Shown here: one piece after another, positions 1 through 7,714 of the stretch
How the letters are laid out: the number at the start of each line of letters is the position of its first letter
Numbering within the stretch: position 1 is the stretch's first letter
Assembly (NCBI GenBank): GCA_913778765.1
Contig: CAJYXO010000214.1
Coordinates: forward strand, 1-38,451
Length of the DNA stretch: 38,451 nt
Source of the DNA: an uncultured Massilia sp.
GTDB lineage: Bacteria > Pseudomonadota > Gammaproteobacteria > Burkholderiales > Burkholderiaceae_D
Reading direction: 5' to 3'
Translations under genes and position numbers: made by a program
Notes under the pieces: generated by a model
Told to the model about the DNA's origin: nothing
Databases searched by the model: none
The model's input: the letters and a program-made list of their open reading frames with translations, nothing else

Positions 1-1327
1 CGGGCGCGCGCTCCCTGACCACGCCGCGGTAGACCAGGACGGTGGCGGCCAGGCTGATCGCCCCCGCGGCGGCCATCCAGTAGCCGGGCGCCGCCTTGTC
101 GCCGGTGGCTTCGATCAGCCAGGTCGACAGCAGCGGGGTCATGCCGCCGAACAGCGCCGTCGCCAGGCTGTAGGCGAGCGAGAAGCCGGTGGTGCGGATC
201 GAGGCCGGGATGATCTCCGTGAGGGCGACGATGGTGGCGCCGTTGTAGCTTCCGTACAGGAAGGACAGCCAGAGTTCGACCAGGACCATGTGGCCGAAGC
301 TCGGGTTCGCGATCAGCCATGACAGCACGGGATAGGCGGTCGCCGCGGTCAGGGCGGCGCATACGCTCATCACCGGCCAGCGGCCGATGCGGTCGGACCG
401 CGCGCCCATGACCGGCAGCCAGACGAAATTCGACACCCCCACGCACAAGGTCACCAGCAGGCTTTCCTCGGTGCTCAGTTTGAGCACGCTCTTGCCGAAG
501 GTGGGCGTGTACACCGTGATCAGGTAGAACGCGACGGTCGTCAGCACCACCAGCATGGCGCCGGCAACCACCAGCGGCCAGTTGGCGCGCATGGTGCGCA
601 TCATCTGGCGGAAGGTCGGACGGGTCTTCTGCGCAAGGTAGGCTTCGGTCTCCTGCAAGGACTTGCGGATGTAGAACACCACGGGAATGATCGAACAGCC
701 GATGAAGAAGGGGATCCGCCAGCCCCAGTCGGCGATCGTCTCCTTCGGCATGGCATGGTTCAGCGCATAGCCCAGCGCGGCCGAGCAGATCACGGCAAGT
801 TGCTGGCTGGCCGACTGCCAGCTGACGTAGAAGCCCTTGTTGCCGGGCGTCGCCATCTCGGACAGGTAGACCGACACGCCGCCCAGTTCGACGCCCGCCG
901 AAAAGCCCTGCAGCAGGCGGCCGATCAGCACCAGCAGCGGCGCCATCAGGCCGATGCTGGCATAGCCCGGGACGAAAGCGATCAGCGCCGTGCCGGACGC
1001 CATGATCGCCAGGGTCAGCACCAGGCCCTTGCGGCGTCCGATGCGGTCGATGTAGCTGCCCAGGAAAATCGCGCCCAGGGGCCGCATGAAGAAGCCGGCG
1101 CCGAAGGTCGCGAAGGTCATCATCAGGCCGGCGTATTCGCTGGTGGCGGGGAAGAACGCGGCGGCGATATGGCTCGCGTAGAAGCCGAACAGGAAGAAGT
1201 CGTACATCTCGATGAAGTTCCCGCTCGTCACACGGATGACGGTGGACAGCTTCGACTGCGCGGATGCTGGTGTGGCGGGCGCCGCCGGCGCCTGGACGGC
1301 GCCGCGCTTGATGGTCGGGGTGTGCAT
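1..1327 (-). CDS. citA: CitA-like citrate/tricarboxylate:H+ symporter (MFS, MHS family), 3' end cut by window
   Basis: Inner-membrane proton symporter of the metabolite:H+ symporter family, predicted to import citrate or a related tricarboxylate. Translation from ATG 1327 gives about 442 residues and runs off the left edge almost complete, since the family is about 430-440 aa. The N-terminus reads [20 protein letters not shown], followed by the family loops [30 protein letters not shown] and SWQSASQQ. These match Salmonella-type CitA closely as I remember that protein. About twelve hydrophobic segments are visible. GGAGG lies 11 nt upstream of the ATG. The gene is divergent from a LysR-type regulator that probably controls it. 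The close relative TcuC (tricarballylate) is the main alternative, so the exact substrate is inferred. The family is certain. Confidence 0.88.
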   Translation of the reverse strand, partial: MHTPTIKRGAVQAPAAPATPASAQSKLSTVIRVTSGNFIEMYDFFLFGFYASHIAAAFFPATSEYAGLMMTFATFGAGFFMRPLGAIFLGSYIDRIGRRKGLVLTLAIMASGTALIAFVPGYASIGLMAPLLVLIGRLLQGFSAGVELGGVSVYLSEMATPGNKGFYVSWQSASQQLAVICSAALGYALNHAMPKETIADWGWRIPFFIGCSIIPVVFYIRKSLQETEAYLAQKTRPTFRQMMRTMRANWPLVVAGAMLVVLTTVAFYLITVYTPTFGKSVLKLSTEESLLVTLCVGVSNFVWLPVMGARSDRIGRWPVMSVCAALTAATAYPVLSWLIANPSFGHMVLVELWLSFLYGSYNGATIVALTEIIPASIRTTGFSLAYSLATALFGGMTPLLSTWLIEATGDKAAPGYWMAAAGAISLAATVLVYRGVVRERAP

Positions 1328-1441
1328 GATCTGGCTTGCCTCCAAATGAAAGCCTTCTTGTCGAGGCTGGGAATCGGTCGGCCTATCATCCACCAGGTGG
1401 ACTAATTTGATAATTGCAAAGTTCAGGCGTATTCTTGCGAC
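1328..1441. promoter_or_regulatory. Divergent promoter/operator region between symporter and LysR gene
   Basis: This 114-bp gap separates two divergent genes, the usual position for a LysR-type binding site. It holds two dyads: TCCACC-A-GGTGGA (1389-1401, perfect 6-bp arms) and TTTGATAATTGCAAA (1406-1420). The second contains the classical T-N11-A spacing (T1407, A1419). The AT-rich dyad lies just upstream of the regulator start, so both activation of the transporter and autorepression are plausible. The sites are seen in the sequence; their occupancy is inferred. Confidence 0.55.
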
Positions 1442-2347
1442 ATGCGCATCAATTACGACATGCTCGACCTGCAGGCCTTCGTCGCCGTCGCCGAACGGGC
1501 CAGCTTCCGCCAGGCGGCCGCCGACCTGTTCCTGTCGCAGTCGGCCCTCAGCAGGCGCATCGACAAGCTCGAGGAAAGCCTGGGCGTCAAACTGTTCGAA
1601 CGCACGACGCGCCGCGTGCAGCTGACCAACGTCGGCGAGACCTTCCTGGTGAACGTGCGCACCGCGCTGGATGGACTGGAAGACGCGGTGCTGGGCATCG
1701 CCGACCTCGCGGCGCACCGCACCGGCACGGTGACGCTGGCCTGCGTGCCCTCGGCAGTCCAGCACTTCCTGCCGGCGGTGCTGAAGCGCTTCAGCGCGGG
1801 CTATCCGCGGATCCGGGTGCGCATCCACGACGAAAGCGCACAGGACGTGCTGAACCTGGTGTTGAGCGGCGAAGCGGATTTCGGCATCAATTTCGCCGGC
1901 GCGGAAAATCCCGAGATCCTGTTCGAGCCGGTCCACGTCGAAAGCTATGTGCTGGCGATGCGGCGCGACCATCCGCTGGCGAAGCGCAAGTCGCTGAGCT
2001 GGAAGGACACCGTCGGCGAACGCTACATCTCGGTGGCCAAGTCGAGCGGCAACCGCAGCGTCATCGACACGGCGCTGGCCGGCGTCGAGAAGCACCCGCT
2101 GATCTTTTGCGAGGTCAACCACGTGTCGGGCGTGCTGGCGCTGGTCGAGGCCGGGATGGGCGTGGCCGCCGTGCCCGGCCTGTCGGTGCTGCCCGGGCGG
2201 CCGGCGGGCATCGTCGGCGTGCCGCTGGTGAACCCGGAGATCAAGCGTACCCTCGGCCTGATCAGCAAGCGCGGCCACAGCATGGCGCCGGCGGCGCGCA
2301 CGCTGTTCGGGATGCTGGCCGAGGTCTTGCCGAAGGTGCCGGATTGA
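1442..2347 (+). CDS. LysR-type transcriptional regulator (TcuR/citrate-type)
   Basis: Cytoplasmic DNA-binding regulator of 301 aa, the normal length for the LysR family. Residues 6-65 form the winged HTH ([20 protein letters not shown], then [13 protein letters not shown]). Residues about 95-295 form the two-lobed periplasmic-binding-protein-like effector domain. The start at 1442 gives the canonical LysR N-terminus, whereas longer frames in the same region are shadows. It is divergent from the citrate-type symporter, so the likely role is effector-dependent control of citrate or tricarboxylate uptake. The family assignment is firm and the ligand is inferred from the neighbour. Confidence 0.93.
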   Translation: MRINYDMLDLQAFVAVAERASFRQAAADLFLSQSALSRRIDKLEESLGVKLFERTTRRVQLTNVGETFLVNVRTALDGLEDAVLGIADLAAHRTGTVTLACVPSAVQHFLPAVLKRFSAGYPRIRVRIHDESAQDVLNLVLSGEADFGINFAGAENPEILFEPVHVESYVLAMRRDHPLAKRKSLSWKDTVGERYISVAKSSGNRSVIDTALAGVEKHPLIFCEVNHVSGVLALVEAGMGVAAVPGLSVLPGRPAGIVGVPLVNPEIKRTLGLISKRGHSMAPAARTLFGMLAEVLPKVPD

Positions 2348-2480
2348 CGCCGGACAGCATCGACCGCCAGATGGCCGAGCTGGCGGCCTTGCGGGCCGGG
2401 CTTACGCGGCTGCGTTCGGCATGCGATTCGACCCGGCCGGCCGAGCATCCCGCATCGGATCTTGGTACAATGACATCACC

Positions 2481-3095
2481 ATGACCAAGACCGCTACCAT
2501 CCTCGCCCTCGGCCTGACGCTGTCCGCCGCACTGACGGCCTGCAACAGCAAGACCTCGGCCAACAAGGAAAACTTCGGCATCACCATCGCCCAGTATTTC
2601 GACAAGAAGGGCGAGATGTGCCTGGACCCGATCAACTGGCCGGTCGACGTGTACGAGGTCGACGTACGCCAGCGCAAGCTGTATCCGGACAATGCGGCCG
2701 GCCAGATGGGGGCGCTGGAAGCGGCCGGCCTGGCCAAGGGCGAGGACGTCGAACTGCCTGAGCCCAAAGTAAAGGTCCGGCGCTACACCATGACCGAGGC
2801 GGCGACCCCGTTCCTGCGCACGCCTGCGGGCAAGAAGCCGCGCCTGTGCTGGGGCCGCAAACAGCTGGACAAGGTCGTGCGCTGGGCCGATCCGGCCAAG
2901 GTGGGCGACCACGAAGAATCCGCCGTGATCTACACCTACAAGCTGGCGAACGTCGCCGCCTGGGCCCGCAGGCCGGAGGTCAAGGAAGCCTTCCCCGTGC
3001 TGGGACAGACCGTCGACGGCGAGCAAAAGCAGAAGGAAAAGCTGTACGTGAAACTGACCCCGCAAGGCTGGGAAGGACTCGGCCTGAACGACTGA
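2481..3095 (+). CDS. Putative lipoprotein of unknown function
   Basis: 204-aa protein with a lipoprotein signal: basic start MTKT, hydrophobic stretch, and lipobox L18-T-A-C21. After lipidation it should be anchored in an envelope membrane. The mature part is charged and contains Cys in GEMCLDP and RLCWGRKQ; I recognise no domain. The upstream in-frame ATG at 2421 is rejected because it would bury the signal peptide. A -10-like TACAAT (2466-2471) lies only 9 nt before the ATG and no clear Shine-Dalgarno is visible, so the mRNA may be leaderless or nearly so. The gene converges on the pilin-like gene, with a long inverted repeat between them. Confidence 0.85.
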   Translation: MTKTATILALGLTLSAALTACNSKTSANKENFGITIAQYFDKKGEMCLDPINWPVDVYEVDVRQRKLYPDNAAGQMGALEAAGLAKGEDVELPEPKVKVRRYTMTEAATPFLRTPAGKKPRLCWGRKQLDKVVRWADPAKVGDHEESAVIYTYKLANVAAWARRPEVKEAFPVLGQTVDGEQKQKEKLYVKLTPQGWEGLGLND

Positions 3096-3211
3096 TAGCG
3101 CCCAACAAAACCGCCATGGCCGCGTTGCGACGCCTCGCCGTACGTTTGTACTGTCTTCGCGGTCCGCCGATGCGGCGCCGCGCCTTGCCCTGACGGTCTT
3201 GTTGGGCGCTA
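3096..3211. repeat. 116-bp element bounded by 18-bp inverted repeats
   Basis: The arms 3096-3113 (TAGCGCCCAACAAAACCG) and 3194-3211 are inverse complements with one mismatch. The interior is GC-rich and also self-complementary, around GTAC-GTTT-GTAC near the centre. The element starts directly after the lipoprotein stop codon and lies between convergent genes. It could act as a bidirectional terminator. Its size and internal structure also suit an interspersed palindromic element (REP/MITE-like). No coding potential is evident. Confidence 0.7.
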
Positions 3212-3228
3212 TGGGACCGCGCTGCCGG

Positions 3229-3648
3229 CTAGCAGGCCGTTCCATCGGCGAAGTGGCTGGCGGTGGTTCCGCTTTCCGGCGCATACACCAGCCGGCATGC
3301 CGGGTGATCCTGGTCGACGGCGATGACGCCGGCCACGCGGGTGTCGAAGGACTCGTCCAGCCCGGCAGCCACGAGGATGCCGGCGCTGGTCGGATAGCCT
3401 GTTTCGTTCATCTGCACGCCGCTCATGACACTTGCCGCCGGCGGCGAGCCGGCCAGCATCCACTTCATGTGATAGACATGCGCCGCTTCGCGCACGGCGC
3501 CGCGCGCCATCTCCATCTTCGCGACGCGCGCACTGCGCAGCATGTCGGCATAGCGCGGCAAGGCGACCGCCGACAGTGTGCCGACGATGGCAATGACGGC
3601 GGTGAGCTCCACCAGCGTAAACCCATCCTGACCCGTCGACCTGTGCAT
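3229..3648 (-). CDS. Type IV pilin-like/pseudopilin protein
   Basis: 139-aa prepilin. Start ATG 3648 is chosen because it gives a short leader MHRSTGQDG followed by the prepilin peptidase motif G9|FTLVEL with Glu at +5 (E14). A GGGAG Shine-Dalgarno lies upstream. Residues 10-32 form the hydrophobic N-terminal helix. The C-terminal part is a small globular domain with Cys residues near the end (ACRLVY and the C-terminal GTAC) that could form a disulfide. It should be processed by PilD and enter a type IV pilus or pseudopilus. It is a solitary gene here, so its system cannot be named from context. Confidence 0.88.
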   Translation of the reverse strand: MHRSTGQDGFTLVELTAVIAIVGTLSAVALPRYADMLRSARVAKMEMARGAVREAAHVYHMKWMLAGSPPAASVMSGVQMNETGYPTSAGILVAAGLDESFDTRVAGVIAVDQDHPACRLVYAPESGTTASHFADGTAC

Positions 3649-3821
3649 GGCGCCGCTCCCGATTCTCCCACATGTGCCGATGTATTTTAGACAACTGCCG
3701 AGCCGGAAGGCGCGCGTTTGCACCGGGCATTAAAAATTTCCTTTAGTCAAATCAAGATCTGTGCTAAGCTCGGTCCCTGCTTGCTGTAAAGCCCCCGCAT
3801 TCACGCCTGCCCAGACTCCGC

Positions 3822-3870
3822 AGGATTAAGCCGTTTTATTCGATTGGCGCCCGTGGCGCCGCTTAATCCT
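3822..3870 (+). promoter_or_regulatory. 5'-leader hairpin abutting the response-regulator start
   Basis: AGGATTAAGC (3822-3831) is exactly repeated in inverse as GCTTAATCCT (3861-3870), which ends immediately before ATG 3871. The loop contains GGCGCC-CGT-GGCGCC (3846-3860), itself foldable. If transcribed, the structure places the start codon at the base of a hairpin. A weak promoter candidate lies upstream (TTAGTC 3743-3748, TAAGCT 3765-3770). A role in translational control is inferred only. Confidence 0.45.
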
Positions 3871-4275
3871 ATGACTCCCTTGACGACAAGCGCCGAACGG
3901 CGCGTCCTCCTCATCGACGACAACGCCGATGCCGCCTTCATGATGCAGGCCTTGCTGAGCGCCTATGGCTACACGGTCGAAGCCGCCAACAGCGGCAGGG
4001 AAGGGCTCGCGCTGGCGCAGACTTTCCGCCCGCACGTGATCTTCCTCGACCTGGGCATGCCGGAGATGGATGGCTACGAAGTGGCCAGGGTGCTGCGCAG
4101 CACGCCGCCGCTCGATGAGGTTTTCCTGCTGGCCCTGACGGGCTGGAACGACGAGAAGACCCGCGCCGCCGTGATCGCCGCCGGCTTCGACCGCCACCTG
4201 GTCAAACCGCCCGATTTCGAACGGATCGCCGCGCTCCTGCAGGCGCACTTCGAGACGGTCGAGGCATTGCCCTAG
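3871..4275 (+). CDS. Single-domain response regulator (CheY-like receiver)
   Basis: 134-aa stand-alone receiver domain. The acidic pair D16-D17 (LLIDDN), phospho-acceptor D60 (IFLDLGMPEMDGYE), switch Thr T90 (LALTGW) and K112 (HLVKPP) are all present, so it should be phosphorylated by a histidine kinase or a hybrid kinase. There is no output domain, so it would act through protein contacts, as CheY or DivK types do. The ATG at 3871 is preferred over the upstream TTG at 3844 because the receiver fold begins soon after it. No cognate kinase is in the window. It is the last protein gene before the tRNA and the prophage. Confidence 0.9.
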   Translation: MTPLTTSAERRVLLIDDNADAAFMMQALLSAYGYTVEAANSGREGLALAQTFRPHVIFLDLGMPEMDGYEVARVLRSTPPLDEVFLLALTGWNDEKTRAAVIAAGFDRHLVKPPDFERIAALLQAHFETVEALP

Positions 4276-4355
4276 CTGACGACAACGTGCCGGAAGGGAT
4301 CGCGCTTCTGCGCACTAAGCGTATCTTGGCCCGGCCCTTCATTTGAGCTGACGCA

Positions 4356-4383
4356 TTGCGCGCCTCGCCCGCAGAGGTACGAT
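4356..4383 (+). promoter_or_regulatory. Candidate promoter of tRNA-Cys
   Basis: TTGCGC (4356-4361), a 16-bp spacer and TACGAT (4378-4383) lie just upstream of the tRNA 5' end at 4391. The match to sigma-70 consensus is moderate, and the short distance to the mature 5' end is a weakness. Confidence 0.4.
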
Positions 4384-4390
4384 CTTCTTC

Positions 4391-4461
4391 GGCGAGGTAG
4401 CAAAGAGGTTATGCAGCGGCCTGCAAAGCCGCCAAGACAGGTTCGATTCCTGTCCTCGCCT
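4391..4461 (+). tRNA. tRNA-Cys (anticodon GCA), likely prophage attachment site
   Basis: The acceptor stem GGCGAGG (4391-4397) pairs with CCTCGCC (4454-4460). The anticodon arm CGGCCTGCAAAGCCG presents GCA, the T-arm contains GGTTCGATTCC, and the discriminator is U73 (4461), as required for tRNA-Cys. Length is 71 nt without CCA. The next bases are TGT, so CCA is not encoded and must be added by the nucleotidyltransferase. Phage genes begin 60 bp downstream. That position suggests integration into the 3' end of the tRNA, with the phage supplying the last bases. The attR copy is not in the window. Confidence 0.95.
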
Positions 4462-4476
4462 TGTAACTTCACTATT

Positions 4477-4512
4477 AGAAATGGGGGTTAGATATAAATT
4501 ACCCCCATTTCT
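4477..4512. terminator. Perfect 12-bp inverted repeat, likely bidirectional terminator
   Basis: AGAAATGGGGGT (4477-4488) and ACCCCCATTTCT (4501-4512) are exact inverse complements around a 12-nt AT-rich loop. The hairpin lies between the tRNA and the end of the leftward phage operon, so it could end both transcripts. Only short T-rich stretches flank it, which makes the terminator call moderate. Confidence 0.55.
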
Positions 4513-4522
4513 ACCCACGCCA

Positions 4523-4729
4523 TCAAATCGGCTCAGCCTTGACCCCACGTGGCAGGCTTTCTTGCCACTTTGCCAAATCTTCCTCATCCCACGCGACTGC
4601 GCGTTCGCCGATCCGGACCGGCTGCGGAAACGTCCCTTTTTTGATGCGTTCGTAAATGACGGTGCGGCCGAGCCCCACGAGCTTTGTTACGTCGGGCAAG
4701 CGCAGGAAGCGCCGTGGTTTATTCATCAT
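4523..4729 (-). CDS. AlpA-family HTH regulator (possible excisionase/int regulator)
   Basis: 68-aa MerR-like winged helix protein of the AlpA/excisionase type. The sequence LRLPDVTKLVGLGRTVIYER, followed by KGTFPQPVRIGERAVAW, is the family signature. A perfect AAGGAG Shine-Dalgarno precedes the ATG at 4729. It is the last gene of the long leftward operon and lies next to the presumed attachment site. AlpA of E. coli CP4-57 activates integrase expression, and related proteins act as recombination directionality factors. A role in excision is therefore plausible, but the integrase itself is 13 kb away. Confidence 0.85.
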   Translation of the reverse strand: MMNKPRRFLRLPDVTKLVGLGRTVIYERIKKGTFPQPVRIGERAVAWDEEDLAKWQESLPRGVKAEPI

Positions 4730-4749
4730 GTTCTCCTTGTTGCGATTTT

Positions 4750-5448
4750 CTAAATTCGTTTAAAGTTGACAACCCACACCCAAGGGTTTGCGTCCCAGCT
4801 TCCGGCGCCGTTGATGCTCTCCCATAGCGTGCGGTAGCTCTCCATCGATGTGTATGCGGGTTCGCCGTCGACACTGTTCAGGTAGTGGCGCCAGCCGCAC
4901 TCGGGCACCCAGCCCTGGGCCCCGAAGCCGTTCGGGCCCTTTGTCAGATCACCCATCCAATTCGGTTCAATACCCTCAGCCCGCGCATCGACGTCGTCGA
5001 GTTCCTGCAGCCGCTCGACGTGCACGCTGGTGATCTCCAGCAGGATGCGGCTGGCCGCGCGCGGCATGTGGATGCTGGGGCGCCAAGTCCGATACTTTCC
5101 CTCGAGCGAACGCTCGCCACCGGGGCCGTGCGGATCGTCCATGTAGTCGGCGCGGTAGAAGACGTCGCAGCTCGGCTCGTACGGACCTGCAGGGAAGTTG
5201 CTATGCTGCCAAGTCTCACGAACCCACAGGCGGTCACCGGGCTGGCCGTACGGGCAGTGCAGCTTTTCCAGCGGCGCCGTCGCGCCCTTCATGAAGTGGT
5301 GCGGCGCGCCGTCGACCATGCGCACCTCGCGGCATTCCTGGTCTATCCACTGGTTCATCGGCTTGCACGGCCGCCGCGTCTGCGTCTTCGTGCCGTCGAG
5401 TAGCGCTCGCACCATGGTCGCGTTGAAGAGGATGCCGTGTTCAGTCAT
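4750..5448 (-). CDS. Conserved phage protein, ASCH-like (unknown function)
   Basis: 232-aa protein of a type common in prophage early regions. It begins TEHGILFNATMVRALLDGTK with QTRRPCKP, and later has PGDRLWVRETW, WRPSIHMPRAASRI and HVERLQELDDVDARAEGI. The pattern (call to modify at TQTRR, VRETW, then EGI) resembles ASCH-type RNA-binding-like folds seen in phage proteins, but I assign no activity. It overlaps the upstream gene by 8 bp and is translated as part of the leftward operon. The family is recognised and the function is unknown. Confidence 0.82.
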   Translation of the reverse strand: MTEHGILFNATMVRALLDGTKTQTRRPCKPMNQWIDQECREVRMVDGAPHHFMKGATAPLEKLHCPYGQPGDRLWVRETWQHSNFPAGPYEPSCDVFYRADYMDDPHGPGGERSLEGKYRTWRPSIHMPRAASRILLEITSVHVERLQELDDVDARAEGIEPNWMGDLTKGPNGFGAQGWVPECGWRHYLNSVDGEPAYTSMESYRTLWESINGAGSWDANPWVWVVNFKRI

Positions 5449-6115
5449 GGTGTCCGCCTTCGCTGTCAGCGTGCTCGGTGAGTGCCGCCGCCAGGTCAGC
5501 GCGCGAGATGATCACCTTGCCTTGGCCGTGGCATTCATCGCACGGCTCGTTGCCGTTGCAGGCCGGGCAGTCGACTGTCGCCAGCGTGGCGATGCCAGTG
5601 CGATCGGGGCCAGCGGCCAGATCGACGCCGAACGTGACCGTCCGCTCGACATGCCACCACAAGAAAGCGCAGTAGTTGGCGACATCGCGCGGATCACCTT
5701 TAGCGAGGTGCTCAAGCAGCTGGGCGCGGCACTCGTCCATCCAGCCCTTCTCCTTCCAGCCATTGGTATAGCCGTACTTCTTCTCGGCCTGGGCGAACTT
5801 GCGCGCCATTGCAGCGGCGAACAGCACGACCAAGCGCGCAGTGTCGGCATGCAAATGAGCGGGCCACGTAGCAGCTTTCACCAGCGCTTCGAACCGGCAA
5901 ATTTCCATCGATTCCGCTTGCTCAGCTCGGGCACGCAGCTCGCCGATCTCGCCCTGCATCGCCCATTCAACGCTGCTCGGCACGTGCAACGGAAAGTCTG
6001 CCGGCAGGCCGAGTCGTTCGCGCCAGGTTTTCACCGGCCCGCCCGGCGCGTCCTCCCATTCAAGCTTCACGCCCGGGCGCTGGTCGTCGCGGCGCGGTCG
6101 AAACTTGTCGTTCAT
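5441..6115 (-). CDS. Phage protein with DnaJ-like zinc-finger motif
   Basis: 224-aa protein. The N-terminal half contains a coiled, Ala/Glu-rich helix and the block HLAKGDPRDVANYCAFLWWH, which is typical of hypothetical phage proteins. Near the C-terminus CPACNG and CDECHGQGKV form a CxxCxG pair like the DnaJ zinc-binding repeats. Zinc binding is likely, the partner unknown. The start codon overlaps the end of the thiF-like gene (ATGA), indicating translational coupling with the PRTRC cassette, but I do not know it as a cassette member. Confidence 0.8.
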   Translation of the reverse strand: MNDKFRPRRDDQRPGVKLEWEDAPGGPVKTWRERLGLPADFPLHVPSSVEWAMQGEIGELRARAEQAESMEICRFEALVKAATWPAHLHADTARLVVLFAAAMARKFAQAEKKYGYTNGWKEKGWMDECRAQLLEHLAKGDPRDVANYCAFLWWHVERTVTFGVDLAAGPDRTGIATLATVDCPACNGNEPCDECHGQGKVIISRADLAAALTEHADSEGGHHD

Positions 6116-6921
6116 GCGGATGCTCCTTCCAATTCTTGTTTGTTGTCGGCTGCGGCCGCCGCCGGCGGCGCCGGTACCGGCTCGCGGACGTTCAGCGGCC
6201 GCATGCTGCCAGTGCGCAGGTTCACGAAGGCGCCGTGCCAGGTCAGCCTTCCTTTCCGGAAGAACTCCCAGAGGATCGACAGCGCCGGCGTCACGATCGA
6301 CTGGTTGACGAACAGCTCCTGGCGCTCGAGCGCCTCGGCCAAGCCGCAGCTGGGCGTGTCGTCTTCCTTCGCCTTCAGGTCGACCAGCTCGGGCAGCACG
6401 TCGTAGGGGCTGGGCAGCAGCACGCTGTCTTTCGGCGCGCGCAGGGCAACGCGTCCTGGGAACAGCTCACCGAGCAGCACCTGGCCATCGGCCGCGCGGT
6501 TCCCGAGGTCCATCAGGTAGTGCACGCCGTAGCGCTTCAGCTTGTGGTGGATCTCGTGACGCGCCCGCGCGCTGTCGACGCAGGCGACCGCCATCAGGAA
6601 TTGACGCTGGTGCTGATCATCGTCGAAGCGCCCGTGCACGGCTTCCCAGTTCAGGCCGAAGAAGGCGTTGATCCGCTGGACCAGCACGTGCGCCTTGCTG
6701 GCGCCGACGTCGAAGGCGCCAAACATCTGGCGGCCCATGTTCGCCTCGCTGACGGTATCCGGGTCATAGACCTTCACCAGCAGGCCAGGGTGGCCCAGCG
6801 CCGTGATGGCGTGGTTCAGCCTGGCCAGGCCGGTCAGCATCTGCGAACCGTTGCCGCCGCAGCCGATCAAGGCGATGCGCACCGGATAGCTCAACATGGT
6901 TGGGGGCGTGATGTGTGGCAT
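6112..6921 (-). CDS. PRTRC system ThiF family protein (E1-like adenylating enzyme)
   Basis: 269-aa ThiF/E1-superfamily protein of the PRTRC type. The nucleotide-binding loop is G20-CGGNGS with preceding strand VRIALI. Next come VYDPDTVSEANMGRQ (D53, D55, R64) and CVDSARARHEI, the usual ATP/Mg and substrate elements. C192 in PSCGLAEALERQELFVNQ sits where E1-like enzymes often carry a catalytic or thioester Cys. Expected reaction: adenylation of the C-terminus of a ubiquitin-like protein, here probably PRTRC-C. The C-terminal 30 residues are a Pro/Ala-rich tail. The alternative start at 6897 (MLSYPV) would remove eight residues. Confidence 0.92.
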   Translation of the reverse strand: MPHITPPTMLSYPVRIALIGCGGNGSQMLTGLARLNHAITALGHPGLLVKVYDPDTVSEANMGRQMFGAFDVGASKAHVLVQRINAFFGLNWEAVHGRFDDDQHQRQFLMAVACVDSARARHEIHHKLKRYGVHYLMDLGNRAADGQVLLGELFPGRVALRAPKDSVLLPSPYDVLPELVDLKAKEDDTPSCGLAEALERQELFVNQSIVTPALSILWEFFRKGRLTWHGAFVNLRTGSMRPLNVREPVPAPPAAAAADNKQELEGASA

Positions 6922-6925
6922 GCGG

Positions 6926-7699
6926 TCACCCGAAGATCTTCTCGGCCGGCACCGTCAGCGGGATATACAGCCCCAGCACGCACAGCCGGAACGCCACCGT
7001 GGGCGTGGCCGTGTCGAGGTTGCCGTACACGCCGGACACCTTTACGGCGCCGCGGTCGTCGGCGTCGTCGGTCGTGCTGAAGAACGCGTCGAGGCGCCCA
7101 TGGCTATGCAGGTCGATCGCCAGGCTTTCGTCGGGTCCAGGCTCCACCTGGCGATACTGGATCCTGCTGGCGCTGGCCTCACCGATGACCTCCGGGTATT
7201 CGATCCGCCAGCTCTTCTGCCGGTGGTCCCACAGTACGCTGGCCGCGGCCTCCAACGGCGCGTCGGCCCGTGCTTTGGCCGCGAAGTCCTTCAGCTGGGC
7301 AAGCGCGGTACCGAGCTTGCCGAAGTCCATTTCGCACTTGGCCGCCATCGGGCCGTACGGGATCGCGACCACCTTGTGCTCGGCCAGTTGGTGGATGAAG
7401 TGCAGCCATGGACGGCGCACCTCCAGGTACAAGCCGTCCTCGGCCAGCAGGAAGCGGTGACCGCTTTCCTGCAGCGGGTGGAACGGCGCGTGGCGCGGCA
7501 CGGCGGCCACCGGCGCGGCGGCCAACAACGCCTTGTCCATCTGCAGCTGGTCAGCCGGCGCCGCCTCCTCGTCGACGGCCAGCGGCAGCGGGCGCTGCTC
7601 GCGCATCACCGACTCGGCGGTTTCCAGGAAGGTGGCGAAGGAGCCGCGGGTGATGTCGAGCAGCTCGTCGAATTTGCCAGTGATCTCTTGCTTGTTCAT
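6926..7699 (-). CDS. PRTRC system protein A (JAMM/MPN metallopeptidase-like)
   Basis: 257-aa PRTRC-A family protein. The C-terminal half contains a complete JAMM core: H198-S-H200, seven residues, S208, two residues, D211 (DLHSHGRLDAFFSTTD). JAMM proteins with this core are zinc isopeptidases that cut after ubiquitin-like proteins. The N-terminal ~100 residues are family-specific; the upstream catalytic Glu is not obvious by eye. AGAGGA precedes the ATG. Position between B and ThiF is the usual order in this cassette as I know it. Likely role: processing or removal of PRTRC-C. Confidence 0.9.
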   Translation of the reverse strand: MNKQEITGKFDELLDITRGSFATFLETAESVMREQRPLPLAVDEEAAPADQLQMDKALLAAAPVAAVPRHAPFHPLQESGHRFLLAEDGLYLEVRRPWLHFIHQLAEHKVVAIPYGPMAAKCEMDFGKLGTALAQLKDFAAKARADAPLEAAASVLWDHRQKSWRIEYPEVIGEASASRIQYRQVEPGPDESLAIDLHSHGRLDAFFSTTDDADDRGAVKVSGVYGNLDTATPTVAFRLCVLGLYIPLTVPAEKIFG

Positions 7700-7714
7700 G
7701 TTGTCCTCTTCTAA

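Noticed and set aside
755..1405. Long rightward ORF opposite the citrate symporter gene
   Set aside because: Shadow of the symporter on the other strand; the composition (Arg/Gly/His/Gln-rich) is typical of antisense frames in high-GC DNA, and no domain is seen.
1414..2484. 356-codon ORF overlapping the LysR gene in another frame
   Set aside because: The LysR frame has a complete family signature; this frame is Arg-rich shadow.
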